A DNA stretch of 64,000 bases. Source: Amaricoccus solimangrovi. Lineage in GTDB: Bacteria; Pseudomonadota; Alphaproteobacteria; Rhodobacterales; Rhodobacteraceae. The stretch spans positions 1-64,000 of the forward strand of contig NZ_VFRP01000015.1 of the NCBI RefSeq assembly GCF_006385685.1, given 5' to 3'. The notes below the pieces were generated by a model. It searched no databases and was not told the origin of the DNA. It saw nothing but the letters and a program-made list of their open reading frames with translations. Both the position numbers and the translations under genes were made by a program. Of this stretch, positions 17,999-26,578 are shown one piece after another (position 1 is the stretch's first letter; each line of letters begins with the position of its first letter).

Positions 17999-19315
17999 AT
18001 GTCCGCCGAGGCAGCCGATCATCACGTCGTCATCGTCGGCGCGGGTTTCGCGGGGCTGAAGCTCGCACACGATCTGAGGGGGGCGCCGGTCCGGATCACG
18101 ATCATCGACCAGCGCAACCACCACCTGTTCCAGCCGCTGCTCTACCAGGTCGCGACGACGCTGCTCGCCACCTCCGAGATCGCCTGGCCGATCCGGCGGC
18201 TGTTCAGGAACCGGCGCGACGTGACGACGCTGCTGGGCCAGGTCCAGGGCGTCGACCGCGCGGCGCGCGAGGTTCTGCTTCGCGACGGGCACCGCGTGGG
18301 CTACGACACGCTCGTGCTCGCGACGGGCGCGCGGCACGCCTATTTCGGCCATGATGAATGGGAGCCCTCGGCCCCGGGGCTGAAGACGCTCGAGGATGCG
18401 ACGACGATCCGGCGCCGGCTGCTCCTCGCCTTCGAACAGGCGGAGAAGGAGGACGATCCGGAAGCGAGGCGGGCGCTGATGACCTTCTGCGTGATCGGCG
18501 GCGGGCCGACGGGGGTCGAGCTCACCGGCATCATCGCGGAACTGGCGCACAAGACGCTCCCCCGCGAATTCCGCCGGATCGACACGCGCGAGACGAGGGT
18601 GATCCTGATCGAGGCGGGGCCCCGCCCGCTGCCGGTCTTTCCCCCGCGGCTCTCGGACTACGCGGCGCGGGCGTTGACCCGGCTCGGCGCGGAGGTGCGC
18701 CTCGGCCAGCCGGTGACGGACGTGAGCGACGCGGGCGTGCGGATCGGCGAGGCCTTCCTGCCCGCGCGCACGGTGATCTGGGCCGCGGGCGTGCAGGCCT
18801 CGCGCGCCGCGCGCTGGCTCGACGTTCCCGCCGACCGCGCGGGCCGGGTTCTCGTCGGACCCGATCTGACCGTGCCGGGCATGCCGGAGATCTTCGTGAT
18901 CGGCGACACCGCCCATGTCGAGGTCGACGGCGCGCCCGTCCCGGGCGTCGCGCCGGCGGCGAAGCAGCAGGGCGCCCATGCCGCCAGGGTCATCCGCGCC
19001 CGCCTGTCGGGCCGCGCCGCGCCCGGTCCCTTCGCCTATCGCCACCTCGGCAACCTCGCCACCGTCGGACGCAGCGCGGCGGTGATCGACTTCGGCCGGT
19101 TCCAGCTGACCGGCTGGCTCGCCTGGTGGATCTGGGGCTTCGCCCACATCTATTTCCTGATCGGCGCGCGCAGCCGGCTCGCGGTCGCGATCAGCTGGCT
19201 ATGGTCCTTCATCAGCGGCCAGAACAGCGCGCGGCTCATCACCCAGAAGGAAACCCTGCGCGCCGAGGCCGCCGACCACGATCCCCCGCCCCAGGACCGC
19301 GCGCACGCGCCCTGA
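17999..19315 (+). CDS. ndh: Type II NADH dehydrogenase (NAD(P)/FAD-dependent oxidoreductase)
   Basis: 438 residues. NDH-2 is a single-subunit, non-proton-pumping NADH:quinone oxidoreductase. The FAD motif VVIVGAGFAGLKLAHDL is at residues 10-26, followed by NHHLFQPLLYQVAT, a strong NDH-2 signature. The second Rossmann motif is FCVIGGGPTGVELTGIIAEL. PEIFVIGDTAHV and GVAPAAKQQGAHAA (FAD and quinone regions) follow. The C terminus has a hydrophobic, Trp-rich amphipathic stretch (GWLAWWIWGFAHIYFLIG), the usual membrane anchor. The start at 17999 is supported by GAGGAGG. Confidence 0.93.
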   Translation: MSAEAADHHVVIVGAGFAGLKLAHDLRGAPVRITIIDQRNHHLFQPLLYQVATTLLATSEIAWPIRRLFRNRRDVTTLLGQVQGVDRAAREVLLRDGHRVGYDTLVLATGARHAYFGHDEWEPSAPGLKTLEDATTIRRRLLLAFEQAEKEDDPEARRALMTFCVIGGGPTGVELTGIIAELAHKTLPREFRRIDTRETRVILIEAGPRPLPVFPPRLSDYAARALTRLGAEVRLGQPVTDVSDAGVRIGEAFLPARTVIWAAGVQASRAARWLDVPADRAGRVLVGPDLTVPGMPEIFVIGDTAHVEVDGAPVPGVAPAAKQQGAHAARVIRARLSGRAAPGPFAYRHLGNLATVGRSAAVIDFGRFQLTGWLAWWIWGFAHIYFLIGARSRLAVAISWLWSFISGQNSARLITQKETLRAEAADHDPPPQDRAHAP

Positions 19316-19344
19316 TCCCGCTTCCAGCCACGAGGACACATCCG

Positions 19345-19827
19345 ATGGACCGCCGCCGCCAGCTGCAGATGACCGAGCTCATGACGCCCGATCTCGCCAA
19401 TTTTTCCGGCAAGGTCCACGGCGGCGCGCTCCTGAACCTGCTCGACCGCGTCGCCTTCTCGCTCGCCTCGCGCTATTCCGGCCGCTACGCGGTGACGCTC
19501 TCGGTCGATCAGGTCACCTTCAAGGAGCCGATCAACGTGGGCGAGCTCGTGACCTTCAAGGCCAGCGTCAATCTCGCCGGGCGCACCTCGATGGAGATCG
19601 GCATCCGGGTCGAGGCGGAGAACATCCGGACCGGCACGGTCCGGCACACCAATTCCTGCTACTTCACCATGGTCGCGGTCGACGAGGCCGGCCGCCCCGC
19701 CGAGGTGCCGCCGCTCGCGGTCGAGACGCCGACCGAGGCCCGGCGCCGACGCGCGGCCGAGGTCCGGCGGACGCTGCGCCGCCAGATCGCCGCGCAGCTC
19801 GAACAGGCGGCCGAGGGCGAGGGGTAG
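19345..19827 (+). CDS. Acyl-CoA thioesterase, hotdog fold (YciA/BACH type)
   Basis: 160 residues. The hotdog-fold signature MTPDLANFSGKVHGGALLNL, with the conserved Asn and the catalytic-region HGG, is followed by TLSVDQVTFKEPINVGELVT. These are diagnostic of YciA/BACH acyl-CoA hydrolases, which form trimers or hexamers of hotdog pairs. A basic, Arg-rich C-terminal helix closes the protein. It starts 29 bases after the NADH dehydrogenase, with GAGGA upstream, so it may be cotranscribed with it. Confidence 0.92.
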   Translation: MDRRRQLQMTELMTPDLANFSGKVHGGALLNLLDRVAFSLASRYSGRYAVTLSVDQVTFKEPINVGELVTFKASVNLAGRTSMEIGIRVEAENIRTGTVRHTNSCYFTMVAVDEAGRPAEVPPLAVETPTEARRRRAAEVRRTLRRQIAAQLEQAAEGEG

Positions 19828-19847
19828 AGCCCCCGCGAAACGCAAGA

Positions 19848-19867
19848 GGCCGCCCCGAAGGGCGGCC
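19848..19867. terminator. Bidirectional hairpin between thioesterase and rplT
   Basis: Perfect eight-base arms GGCCGCCC / GGGCGGCC with the tetraloop CGAA, between convergent stops at 19827 and 19891. No T-run, but stem and placement are good. Confidence 0.6.
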
Positions 19868-19890
19868 CCGTCACGCGGATCCGGCTGGGA

Positions 19891-20253
19891 TCAGGCCAGC
19901 GCGGCCTTCGCCTGCGCGGCGATCGCGTTGAACGCGTCCGGCTCGCGGACGGCGAGATCGGCGAGGACCTTGCGGTCCACCTCGACGCCGGCGCGGTCAA
20001 GGCCGTTGATGAAGCGCGAATAGGTCAGATCGGCGTCGAACGCCCGCACGGCGGCGTTGATGCGCTGGATCCAGAGCGCGCGGAAATTCCGCTTGCGCAC
20101 CTTGCGGTCGCGCGTCGCGTACTGCTGCGCCTTGTCGACCGCCTGCGTCGCGGTGCGGAAGTTCGTCGACCGGGCGCCGTAGTAGCCCTTGGCGGCCTTG
20201 ATGACCTTGCGGTGACGGGCGTGGGAGGTGGCGCCGCCTTTGACTCGGGACAT
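19891..20253 (-). CDS. rplT: 50S ribosomal protein L20
   Basis: 120 residues, normal length. L20 binds 23S rRNA early in 50S assembly. The start [19 protein letters not shown] and [16 protein letters not shown] are canonical. It lies 12 bases after rpmI, the conserved rpmI-rplT order. infC, often upstream of rpmI, is absent here; the upstream neighbour on this strand is the heme A synthase gene. Confidence 0.98.
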   Translation of the reverse strand: MSRVKGGATSHARHRKVIKAAKGYYGARSTNFRTATQAVDKAQQYATRDRKVRKRNFRALWIQRINAAVRAFDADLTYSRFINGLDRAGVEVDRKVLADLAVREPDAFNAIAAQAKAALA

Positions 20254-20265
20254 GTCTGCTCTCCT

Positions 20266-20466
20266 TTAGCGCGCGTAGGGCATGTAGCTCTTGACGATCT
20301 TCGCGTCGGGAGCGCTCAGCGTGGTGGTGCCGCGCGCCTGACGGATGAATTTCGTCGAGCGTTTGATCATGCCGTGCCGCTTGCCCGCCTGGGCCGCGAC
20401 GACGCGGCCGGAGGCCGTCATCTTGAAGCGCTTCTTCGCGCCGGACTTGGTCTTCATCTTGGGCAT
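20266..20466 (-). CDS. rpmI: 50S ribosomal protein L35
   Basis: 66 residues, the family length. The start [20 protein letters not shown] is canonical. The ATG at 20466 has GAGGAG seven bases upstream; an in-frame ATG two codons earlier (20472) would overlap that site, so it is rejected. First gene of the rpmI-rplT operon. Confidence 0.98.
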   Translation of the reverse strand: MPKMKTKSGAKKRFKMTASGRVVAAQAGKRHGMIKRSTKFIRQARGTTTLSAPDAKIVKSYMPYAR

Positions 20467-20536
20467 TTTCATCTCCTCGGATGGTCATTGCGGGCGACTC
20501 GGCAGCCCTTTCGGCCGGCCGCCCGGTGGAGGCGCG

Positions 20537-20565
20537 CTGTTAGCGGGGAATCGGCCGGAACGCAA
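20537..20565 (-). promoter_or_regulatory. Candidate promoter for rpmI-rplT
   Basis: On the minus strand TTGCGT, a 17-base spacer and TAACAG, about 70 bases before the rpmI start. It sits just downstream of the palindromic repeat that ends the heme A synthase gene, consistent with rpmI-rplT being its own transcription unit. Confidence 0.4.
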
Positions 20566-20572
20566 GCCGTGG

Positions 20573-20627
20573 GGCGGACATTTGTCCGCCATCCGACCGA
20601 GGCGAGGCGGAAAGATGTCCGCCCTAC
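20573..20627 (-). repeat. Dispersed palindromic repeat, copy 1 (double-palindrome form)
   Basis: On the minus strand this reads GTAGGGCGGAC, a short loop and TCCGCC, then about 16 bases, then a second, perfect palindrome of eight-base arms GGCGGACA / TGTCCGCC (20573-20590). Related copies are at 22730, 24729 and 41987. The TAG inside GTAGGGC (20624-20626) is the stop codon of the heme A synthase gene, so the repeat abuts the coding sequence exactly. Confidence 0.8.
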
Positions 20628-21769
20628 GCGCGCGCTATCTTCTGCGCCGCCGGATAGAGCGCCGTGAACCGCGCGCGTACGATGAGCGCGAAGAGCGCGA
20701 TGGCGCCGATCTGGTGCGTGATCGCCACATGCGGCTGCGCCGCCGTCAGCACCGTCGCCACGCCGAGCGCGACCTGCAGGAGCCCCATGTGGAAGGGCGC
20801 GGCGTATGCCTTGCGGATCGAGGCGAGCGCGCTCCGCCGCGCCCGGAGCCAGGCGACGAGCGCGAGGATCAGCACGAGATAGCCGACGCAGCGGTGGATG
20901 AACTGCGTGGTCGCGGGATTCTCGAGGAAGTTCCGCCAGAGCGGTTCGAGATCGAACATGCCCGGCGGCGCGATCTGCCCCGCCATCAGCGGCCACTCGG
21001 GGAAGTTCCGTCCCGCGTCGATCCCCGCGACCAGCGCGCCGAGGATCACCTGGAGGAAGGCGAGGCAGACGAGCGCCGTGCCCCAGCGCATCATCGGCCC
21101 GCTGCGCTGGCGCCGCGCCTGCAGCAGTTCGGATTCCGTCCGCCGCAGCGCGAGGATGTACCAGGTGAGCGTGCCGAGGATCACGAAGGCGATGCCGAGA
21201 TGGATGGCGAGCCGGTAGGAGGCGACCGAGGTCATCGCGCCGGTGAGTCCCGAGGCCACCATCCACCAGCCGACGGCGCCCTGGATGCCACCGAGCAGAC
21301 CCACGAAGAGGAGCCGGGGCGTCCAGCCGGGCGGGATCCGCCGCCGGACGAGGAACCAGAGGAAACCCACGGCCCAGACGAGGCCGATGGTCCGGCCGAG
21401 CTGCCGGTGGCCCCACTCCCACCAGTAGATCGACTTGAACGCGGCGAGCGTCATCTCGGGATTCACGATCTCCGCCTGCGGCGTCGCCTTGTACTTGTCG
21501 AATTCCGCCGTCCAGGCCGCCTCGTCCATCGGCGGCAGCGCGCCGGTCACGGGCTTCCATTCGGTGATCGACAGGCCGGAATCGGTCAGCCGCGTCAGCC
21601 CGCCGACCGCGATCATCAGCGCCACCAGAACGAAGAGGATCGAGAGCCAGACCGCGATCGCCCCGCGCGCGTGGCGCGGACGGGAGCGCGCCGGTGCCGG
21701 CGCGGGCCGGGGCGCCTCGGCCGGCGTCTCGGCGCCCACCTCCTCGAAGATGCTGCGGGTCTTCTTCAT
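20624..21769 (-). CDS. ctaA: Heme A synthase (COX15/CtaA family)
   Basis: 381 residues, inner-membrane protein of about eight helices. Oxidises heme O to heme A for aa3-type cytochrome oxidase. GGLTRLTDSGLSITEWKPVT (about residues 61-80) and WWEWGHRQLGRTIGLVW, with the conserved His, are diagnostic of the alphaproteobacterial/mitochondrial COX15 class. QFIHRCVGYLVLILAL and HQIGAIALFAL supply further haem-ligand His residues. The long charged N terminus (about 36 residues) is cytoplasmic. The stop codon TAG is part of the adjacent palindromic repeat. No other oxidase-assembly gene is nearby. Confidence 0.95.
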   Translation of the reverse strand: MKKTRSIFEEVGAETPAEAPRPAPAPARSRPRHARGAIAVWLSILFVLVALMIAVGGLTRLTDSGLSITEWKPVTGALPPMDEAAWTAEFDKYKATPQAEIVNPEMTLAAFKSIYWWEWGHRQLGRTIGLVWAVGFLWFLVRRRIPPGWTPRLLFVGLLGGIQGAVGWWMVASGLTGAMTSVASYRLAIHLGIAFVILGTLTWYILALRRTESELLQARRQRSGPMMRWGTALVCLAFLQVILGALVAGIDAGRNFPEWPLMAGQIAPPGMFDLEPLWRNFLENPATTQFIHRCVGYLVLILALVAWLRARRSALASIRKAYAAPFHMGLLQVALGVATVLTAAQPHVAITHQIGAIALFALIVRARFTALYPAAQKIARA

Positions 21770-21935
21770 GGCTCGCCTCCGGCTGCTGGCGCGGGTCGGC
21801 TTCGCATCTAAGCGGGGGTCCCCCCGCGGGCAAGCGCGTTTTTGGCCGCCCGAGGCCGCCGACGGGCGGACCCGGGCCGCGCCGGGGCTTGCCGCCAACG
21901 CGAAACGCCCCAGTTACCCCCGGGAAAACGAAACG

Positions 21936-21949
21936 GAACGGTGCCGTTC
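21936..21949. promoter_or_regulatory. Operator-like palindrome upstream of the GST gene
   Basis: GAACGG-TG-CCGTTC, a perfect 6-2-6 inverted repeat 28 bases before the GST start codon at 21978, with a further ACGG half-site at 21951-21954. Such GAACGG/CCGTTC dyads resemble TetR/AcrR-type operators. No regulator gene is adjacent. Confidence 0.35.
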
Positions 21950-21977
21950 AACGGACGGCGCCCGGCGGGAGATCCCG

Positions 21978-22697
21978 ATGAGCCTGATGACCCCGACCTT
22001 CGCCACGCTCGGCGACCATCCGATCAGCGCGCGCTGGCCGGCCGAGCATCCCGACCGGATCCAGCTCTATTCCTGGCCGACGCCGAACGGGATCAAGGTC
22101 TCGGCGATGCTGGAGGAAACCGGCATCCCCTACGAGCCGCACCTGATCCGCCTCTCGGGCGACGTGACGAGCCCGGAATTCCTCGCGCTCAACCCGAACA
22201 ACAAGATCCCCGCGATCATCGACCCGGACGGACCCGACGGCAAGCCCATGGGCCTGTTCGAGAGCGGGGCGATCCTGATCTATCTCGCCGACAAGACGGG
22301 CAGGTTCCTGCCCGCGGGCGCCGCGCGCTACGAGACGATCCAGTGGCTGATGTGGCAGATGGGCGGCGTCGGGCCGATGTTCGGCCAGGTCGGCTTCTTC
22401 TACAAGTACGCCGGCCGCGAGATCGAGGACAAGCGTCCGCTCACCCGCTACGCCGAGGAGACGCGGCGGCTCCTGAACGTGCTGAACCAGCGGCTCGAGG
22501 GGCGCGACTGGATCATGGGCGCGGATTACACCATCGCCGACATGGCGCTCTGGCCCTGGGTGCGCGGGCTCTCCTTCTACGGCGCGGAGGAACTCGTGGG
22601 ACTGCCGGGCTTCGGCAACGTCGGCCCCTGGCTCGAGCGGGCGCTGGCGCGGCCCGCCTCGCAGGCGGCGCTCAACATTCCCGATACGAACGGGTGA
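21978..22697 (+). CDS. Glutathione S-transferase, Nu-class-like (YfcG/YghU type)
   Basis: 239 residues. The thioredoxin-like N-terminal domain has LYSWPTPNGIKVSAMLEETG, the Thr-Pro-Asn glutathione-contact motif seen in YfcG/YghU, followed by NPNNKIPAIID and FESGAILIYLADK. The helical C-terminal domain follows (ADYTIADMALWPWV is the N-capping-box region). Such enzymes often act as glutathione-dependent disulfide-bond reductases rather than conjugating enzymes. Divergent from ctaA, with a 208-base region between that holds a candidate operator. Confidence 0.9.
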   Translation: MSLMTPTFATLGDHPISARWPAEHPDRIQLYSWPTPNGIKVSAMLEETGIPYEPHLIRLSGDVTSPEFLALNPNNKIPAIIDPDGPDGKPMGLFESGAILIYLADKTGRFLPAGAARYETIQWLMWQMGGVGPMFGQVGFFYKYAGREIEDKRPLTRYAEETRRLLNVLNQRLEGRDWIMGADYTIADMALWPWVRGLSFYGAEELVGLPGFGNVGPWLERALARPASQAALNIPDTNG

Positions 22698-22729
22698 TCT
22701 TGGAGGCGCGGGGTGGCGAACAGGGGGGT

Positions 22730-22751
22730 GGCGGACAGATGTCCGCCCTAC
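22730..22751 (-). repeat. Dispersed palindromic repeat, copy 2 (single-palindrome form)
   Basis: Minus strand GTAGGGCGGACA, then TC, then TGTCCGCC, followed by ACCCCCC. The perfect eight-base arms span 22730-22747. It lies in the 155-base gap 3' of the GST gene and before the oligoendopeptidase. The ACCCCCC flank is shared with copy 3. Confidence 0.75.
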
Positions 22752-22852
22752 GCATTCGTCCGCCGTTCCTCCCGAACGGGTGAGCCCGCGCGGCATCGAC
22801 ACCGCCGCGCCGAGTGACTAGATCTGGTCCCGACATTCAGAAGGAGGCCGCT

Positions 22853-24700
22853 ATGTCCCTGTTCGAACGCATGGCGATGGAAGGGCGAGCGCTCCCCCGC
22901 GACGCGCGCGAGCCGGGGGCCGGCGACAACAGCCTCGGCCAGCTGCCCGAGTGGAACCTCGACGACCTCTACAAGGGCACCGCCGATCCCCGGATCGCGG
23001 GCGATCTCGACTGGCTCGCGACCGAATGCGCGGCCTTCGCACGCGATTACGAGGGCAGGCTCGGTGAACTGGACGCCGCGGAGATGCTGACGGCGGTCCA
23101 GCGCTACGAACGGATCGAGCTCGTCTCCGGCCGGGTGATGAGCTTCGCGGGGCTGCGCTACTACCAGTGCACGACCGATCCGGAGCGGGCGAAGTTCCTC
23201 GGCGATACCCAGGGCAAGCTCACCGACATGACGACGGCGCTGGTGTTCACCTCGCTGGAGCTCAACCGGATCGAGGAGGCGCGGATCGCGACGCTGATGG
23301 CGGCGAGCCCGGAACTCGCGCGCTACAAGCCGGTCTTCGACCGGATCCGGGCGATGAAGCCCTACCAGCTCTCCGACGAGCTCGAGAAGTTCCTGCATGA
23401 CCAGTCCGTGGTCGGCGCCGCCGCCTGGAACCGGCTCTTCGACGAGACCATGGCCGCGCTCACCTTCGACGTGGAGGGCGAGACGCTCTCGCTCGAGGCG
23501 ACGCTGAACCTGCTCACCGACAGGGACCGGGCGAAGCGCGAGGCGGGTGCGAAGGCGCTCGCGACGGTCTTCCAGGCGAATCTTCCCCTCTTCGCGCGGA
23601 TCACCAACACGCTGGCGAAGGAGAAGGAGATCGAGGACCGCTGGCGCAAGATGCCGACGCCGCAGACCGGCCGGCACCTCGCGAACCAGGTCGAACCGGA
23701 GGTGGTCGAGGCGCTGCGCGACGCGGTCGTCGCCGCCTATCCGAAGCTCTCGCACCGCTATTACGCATTGAAGGCGAAGTGGATGGGGCTCGAGAAGCTC
23801 CAGGTCTGGGACCGCAACGCGCCGCTGCCCCGCGACGACGACCGGCTGATCCCCTGGGCGGAGGCGCGCGAGACGGTGCTCGCGGCCTATGCCGGTTTCG
23901 ATCCCCGGATGGCCGAGATCGCGGAGCCCTTCTTCGACAAGGGCTGGATCGACGCGCCGGTGAAGCCCGGCAAGGCGCCGGGCGCCTTCGCGCATCCGAC
24001 GGTGACGGATGTCCATCCCTATGTGCTCCTGAACTACCTCGGCAAGCAGCGCGACGTGATGACGCTCGCGCATGAGCTCGGCCACGGCGTGCATCAGGTG
24101 CTGGCGGCGGGCCAGGGCGAGATGCTGTCCTCGACGCCGCTCACGCTGGCCGAGACCGCGAGCGTCTTCGGCGAGATGCTGACCTTCCGCCGCCTGCTCG
24201 ACGCGACGGCGGATCCGGCGCACCGCAAGCTGATGCTCGCGTCGAAGGTCGAGGACATGATCAACACGGTCGTGCGCCAGATCGCCTTCTACGATTTCGA
24301 GTGCAAGCTCCACGCCGCGCGTCGCGAGGGGGAACTGACGCCCGACGACATCAACGCGCTCTGGATGAGCGTGCAGGCCGAGAGCCTCGGGCCGGTGTTC
24401 GAGTTCATGGAGGGCTACGAGACCTTCTGGTCCTACATCCCGCACTTCATCCATTCGCCCTTCTACGTCTACGCCTATGCCTTCGGCGACGGACTCGTGA
24501 ACGCGCTCTACGCGGTCTACGAGGAGGGTGATCCAGGCTTCCAGGAGAAGTATTTCGAGATGCTGCGCGCCGGCGGGTCGAAGCATCACAAGGAGCTTCT
24601 GGCGCCCTTCGGCCTCGACGCCAGCGACCCGAAGTTCTGGGACAAGGGCCTCGGCCTCATCGCCTCGATGATCGACGAACTCGAGGCGATGGAGGGGTGA
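22853..24700 (+). CDS. pepF: Oligoendopeptidase F (M3 family metallopeptidase)
   Basis: 615 residues, normal for PepF. A cytoplasmic zinc metallopeptidase that hydrolyses short peptides. The zinc motif HELGHGVHQ is at about residue 406, with the third ligand Glu in LTLAETASVFGEML. FIHSPFYVYAYAFGDGLV near the C terminus is typical of the PepF subgroup. A strong AAGGAGG precedes the ATG at 22853. Its final 115 bases are overlapped on the other strand by the extended 3' end of the GNAT reading frame. Confidence 0.95.
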   Translation: MSLFERMAMEGRALPRDAREPGAGDNSLGQLPEWNLDDLYKGTADPRIAGDLDWLATECAAFARDYEGRLGELDAAEMLTAVQRYERIELVSGRVMSFAGLRYYQCTTDPERAKFLGDTQGKLTDMTTALVFTSLELNRIEEARIATLMAASPELARYKPVFDRIRAMKPYQLSDELEKFLHDQSVVGAAAWNRLFDETMAALTFDVEGETLSLEATLNLLTDRDRAKREAGAKALATVFQANLPLFARITNTLAKEKEIEDRWRKMPTPQTGRHLANQVEPEVVEALRDAVVAAYPKLSHRYYALKAKWMGLEKLQVWDRNAPLPRDDDRLIPWAEARETVLAAYAGFDPRMAEIAEPFFDKGWIDAPVKPGKAPGAFAHPTVTDVHPYVLLNYLGKQRDVMTLAHELGHGVHQVLAAGQGEMLSSTPLTLAETASVFGEMLTFRRLLDATADPAHRKLMLASKVEDMINTVVRQIAFYDFECKLHAARREGELTPDDINALWMSVQAESLGPVFEFMEGYETFWSYIPHFIHSPFYVYAYAFGDGLVNALYAVYEEGDPGFQEKYFEMLRAGGSKHHKELLAPFGLDASDPKFWDKGLGLIASMIDELEAMEG

Positions 24701-25197
24701 CGCCCGCCGTCCGCCCGCGGCCCGCGCCGTAGGGCGGACTTCAGTCCGCCACCCCCCGCCCCGAAGGCAGGATGAAACACCGCCGCGCCCCGGGCCGGCG
24801 GCCCGGCGAGGACGAGGCGGAGCACGTATTCCCCGGGCACACCGGGATAGCTCACCCCCGGATCGCTCGCGAAGCCGAAGCGCCGGTAATAGTCCGGATC
24901 CCCGACCAGAACGCAGCCCGCCGCGCCCCACGCGCGGAGCCGGGCGAGCCCCGCCCCGATCAGCGCCCGGCCGATGCCCGCGCGCTGCCGGTCAGGCCGG
25001 ACCGAGACCGGGCCGAGGCCGAACCATCCCGCCGCGCCGCCGATCGTCACCGGCGAGAAGGCGACGTGGCCGATCACCTCGCCCCCTTCCTCCGCGACCA
25101 GCGACAGGGCGAGCGCGCCGGCGACGCGCAGGCCCTCGATGATCTCGGCCTCGGTTCCCGCGGCATGCGGCGCGGTCGCGAAGGCGGCCTTCGTCAC
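24586..25197 (-). CDS. GNAT family N-acetyltransferase with an abnormal C-terminal extension
   Basis: The GNAT core is clear: GPVSVRPDRQRAGIGRALI is the acetyl-CoA loop, and VLVGDPDYYRRFGFASDPGV and YVLRLVLAG are typical of the YhbS-like group. Relatives normally end near FHPAFGA (about 24765); here translation continues 60 more residues through palindromic repeat copy 3 and antisense into pepF. The start is also uncertain. GTG 25197 is the first standard codon, but the family's first strand (LIRPERPADAGPIRAV) lies upstream in frame. A CTG at 25251 overlapping the previous stop (CTGA) could be the true start. Confidence 0.75.
   Translation of the reverse strand: MTKAAFATAPHAAGTEAEIIEGLRVAGALALSLVAEEGGEVIGHVAFSPVTIGGAAGWFGLGPVSVRPDRQRAGIGRALIGAGLARLRAWGAAGCVLVGDPDYYRRFGFASDPGVSYPGVPGEYVLRLVLAGPPARGAAVFHPAFGAGGGGLKSALRRGPRADGGRHPSIASSSSIIEAMRPRPLSQNFGSLASRPKGARSSL
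24729..24753 (+). repeat. Dispersed palindromic repeat, copy 3 (single-palindrome form)
   Basis: GTAGGGCGGACT-TC-AGTCCGCC then ACC on the plus strand; perfect eight-base arms at 24733-24750. It lies between the pepF stop and the natural end of the GNAT domain, inside the GNAT frame, where it is translated on the minus strand as part of the abnormal tail. Confidence 0.8.
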
Positions 25198-25247
25198 CGC
25201 GCGGATCGGGCCGGCATCCGCCGGCCTCTCCGGCCGGATCAGCGCGC

Positions 25248-25562
25248 TCAGGGCTTCAGCCGCCCGTCCACGTCGCTCGCGAAATCCTCGTAGCGGCGGA
25301 GCGCGGAGACCTTGATCGTCACATGCTGTCCCATCTGTTGCATGATCGGCAGGTCGAGCGAGATCTGGTCGAGCACGTCCGGGCCCGGCAGGTCGAGGAT
25401 CGCGATCACGCGGCGCTCGCCCGCGACCTTCCAGAGATCGACCACGGCGCCCTTCGCCTTCGCGTCGAGCGCGACCTTGGCTTCCTCGCTCCAGATCCGG
25501 AACAGGTCCTGCTGGCTCATGTCCGCGCCATAACCGACGGTGAATTCGAGATGATAGAGCAT
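25248..25562 (-). CDS. Muconolactone delta-isomerase-fold protein
   Basis: 104 residues, similar in length and pattern to the MIase (CatC) family: MLYHLEFTV at the start, [20 protein letters not shown] in the middle, [18 protein letters not shown] near the end. CatC isomerises muconolactone in the catechol branch of beta-ketoadipate breakdown. No other cat or pca gene is here, so this may be a paralogue of other function. GGAGG precedes the ATG at 25562. Its stop overlaps or abuts the GNAT gene's likely start, so the two form an operon. Confidence 0.75.
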   Translation of the reverse strand: MLYHLEFTVGYGADMSQQDLFRIWSEEAKVALDAKAKGAVVDLWKVAGERRVIAILDLPGPDVLDQISLDLPIMQQMGQHVTIKVSALRRYEDFASDVDGRLKP

Positions 25563-25682
25563 GGTTCCTCCGTTGCGCGCGGCCCCTTGCCCGGCGGCCG
25601 TCGCCCGCACCCTACATCCCCCGCCGCGCCGATCAATGGCGGGAACGCCCCGATCCGGGGGGGCCGGGCGGGGAGATCGGGG

Positions 25683-25711
25683 TTGACAACCCGGCCCCCT
25701 CCGCCGAGTGC
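25683..25711 (+). promoter_or_regulatory. Candidate promoter for panBC
   Basis: A perfect TTGACA at 25683-25688 with a poor -10 position 17 bases on (GAGTGC), 34 bases before the panB start. Supported only by the -35 box and its location. Confidence 0.3.
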
Positions 25712-25744
25712 TGCGCCACGACGAGACTCCGGGGGGAGATCCAG

Positions 25745-26557
25745 ATGAGCGTATCAGCCAGGAAGCGGGCGATCTCTCCCGCCGAGGTGCTTGCCCGCAA
25801 GGGCGGCGAGCCGCTCGTCTCGCTCACCGCCTATACGACGCCGATGGCGCGGATCGTGGACCGGCACGCGGACATCATCCTCGTCGGCGACAGCCTCGGC
25901 ATGGTCGTGCACGGCCTGCCCTCGACGCTGGGCGTCACGCTCGAGATGATGATCCTGCACGGGCAGGCGGTCCGCCGCGGCTGCGAACGCGCGCTGCTCG
26001 TCGTCGACATGCCCTTCGGGAGCTACGAGGAAGGGCCGGAGCAGGCCTTCCGCAACGCCGCGCGGGTGATGGCCGAGACCGGCTGCGCCGCCGTGAAACT
26101 CGAGGGCGGCGTCTCGATGGCGGAGACCATCGCCTTCCTGACGGCGCGCGGCATTCCGGTCCAGGCCCATGTCGGGCTGCTGCCGCAGGCGGTCAACGTG
26201 GTCGGCGGCTACAAGGTGCAGGGCCGGGGCGCCGCCGCCGAGCGCGTGCTCGCCGATGCCAAGGCGGTCACGGAGGCCGGCGCCTTCTCCGTCGTGCTCG
26301 AGAAGGTGACCGAGCCGCTGGCGCGCCGGATCACCGAGGAAATCGCGATCCCGACCATCGGGATCGGCGCCTCGCCCGCCTGCGACGGGCAGGTGCTGGT
26401 GCTCGACGACATGCTCGGGCTCTTCGAGGATTTCCGCCCCTCCTTCGTGCGCCGCTACGCCGAACTCGCCGGCGCGGTCGACGCCGCTGTCGCGGGCTAC
26501 GCGGCCGAGGTCCGTGCCCGCGCCTTCCCCGCCGCCGAGCACGTCTTTCCCGACTAG
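25745..26557 (+). CDS. panB: 3-methyl-2-oxobutanoate hydroxymethyltransferase
   Basis: 270 residues. First committed step of pantothenate synthesis: ketopantoate from alpha-ketoisovalerate and methylene-tetrahydrofolate, with Mg2+. The metal-binding Asp residues are in [12 protein letters not shown] and [21 protein letters not shown] and [20 protein letters not shown] complete the active site. [20 protein letters not shown] is the C-terminal signature. GGGGGGAGA precedes the start. panC follows after 21 bases. Confidence 0.97.
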   Translation: MSVSARKRAISPAEVLARKGGEPLVSLTAYTTPMARIVDRHADIILVGDSLGMVVHGLPSTLGVTLEMMILHGQAVRRGCERALLVVDMPFGSYEEGPEQAFRNAARVMAETGCAAVKLEGGVSMAETIAFLTARGIPVQAHVGLLPQAVNVVGGYKVQGRGAAAERVLADAKAVTEAGAFSVVLEKVTEPLARRITEEIAIPTIGIGASPACDGQVLVLDDMLGLFEDFRPSFVRRYAELAGAVDAAVAGYAAEVRARAFPAAEHVFPD

Positions 26558-26578
26558 CCCCTTCCGGAGCCGACGCCG

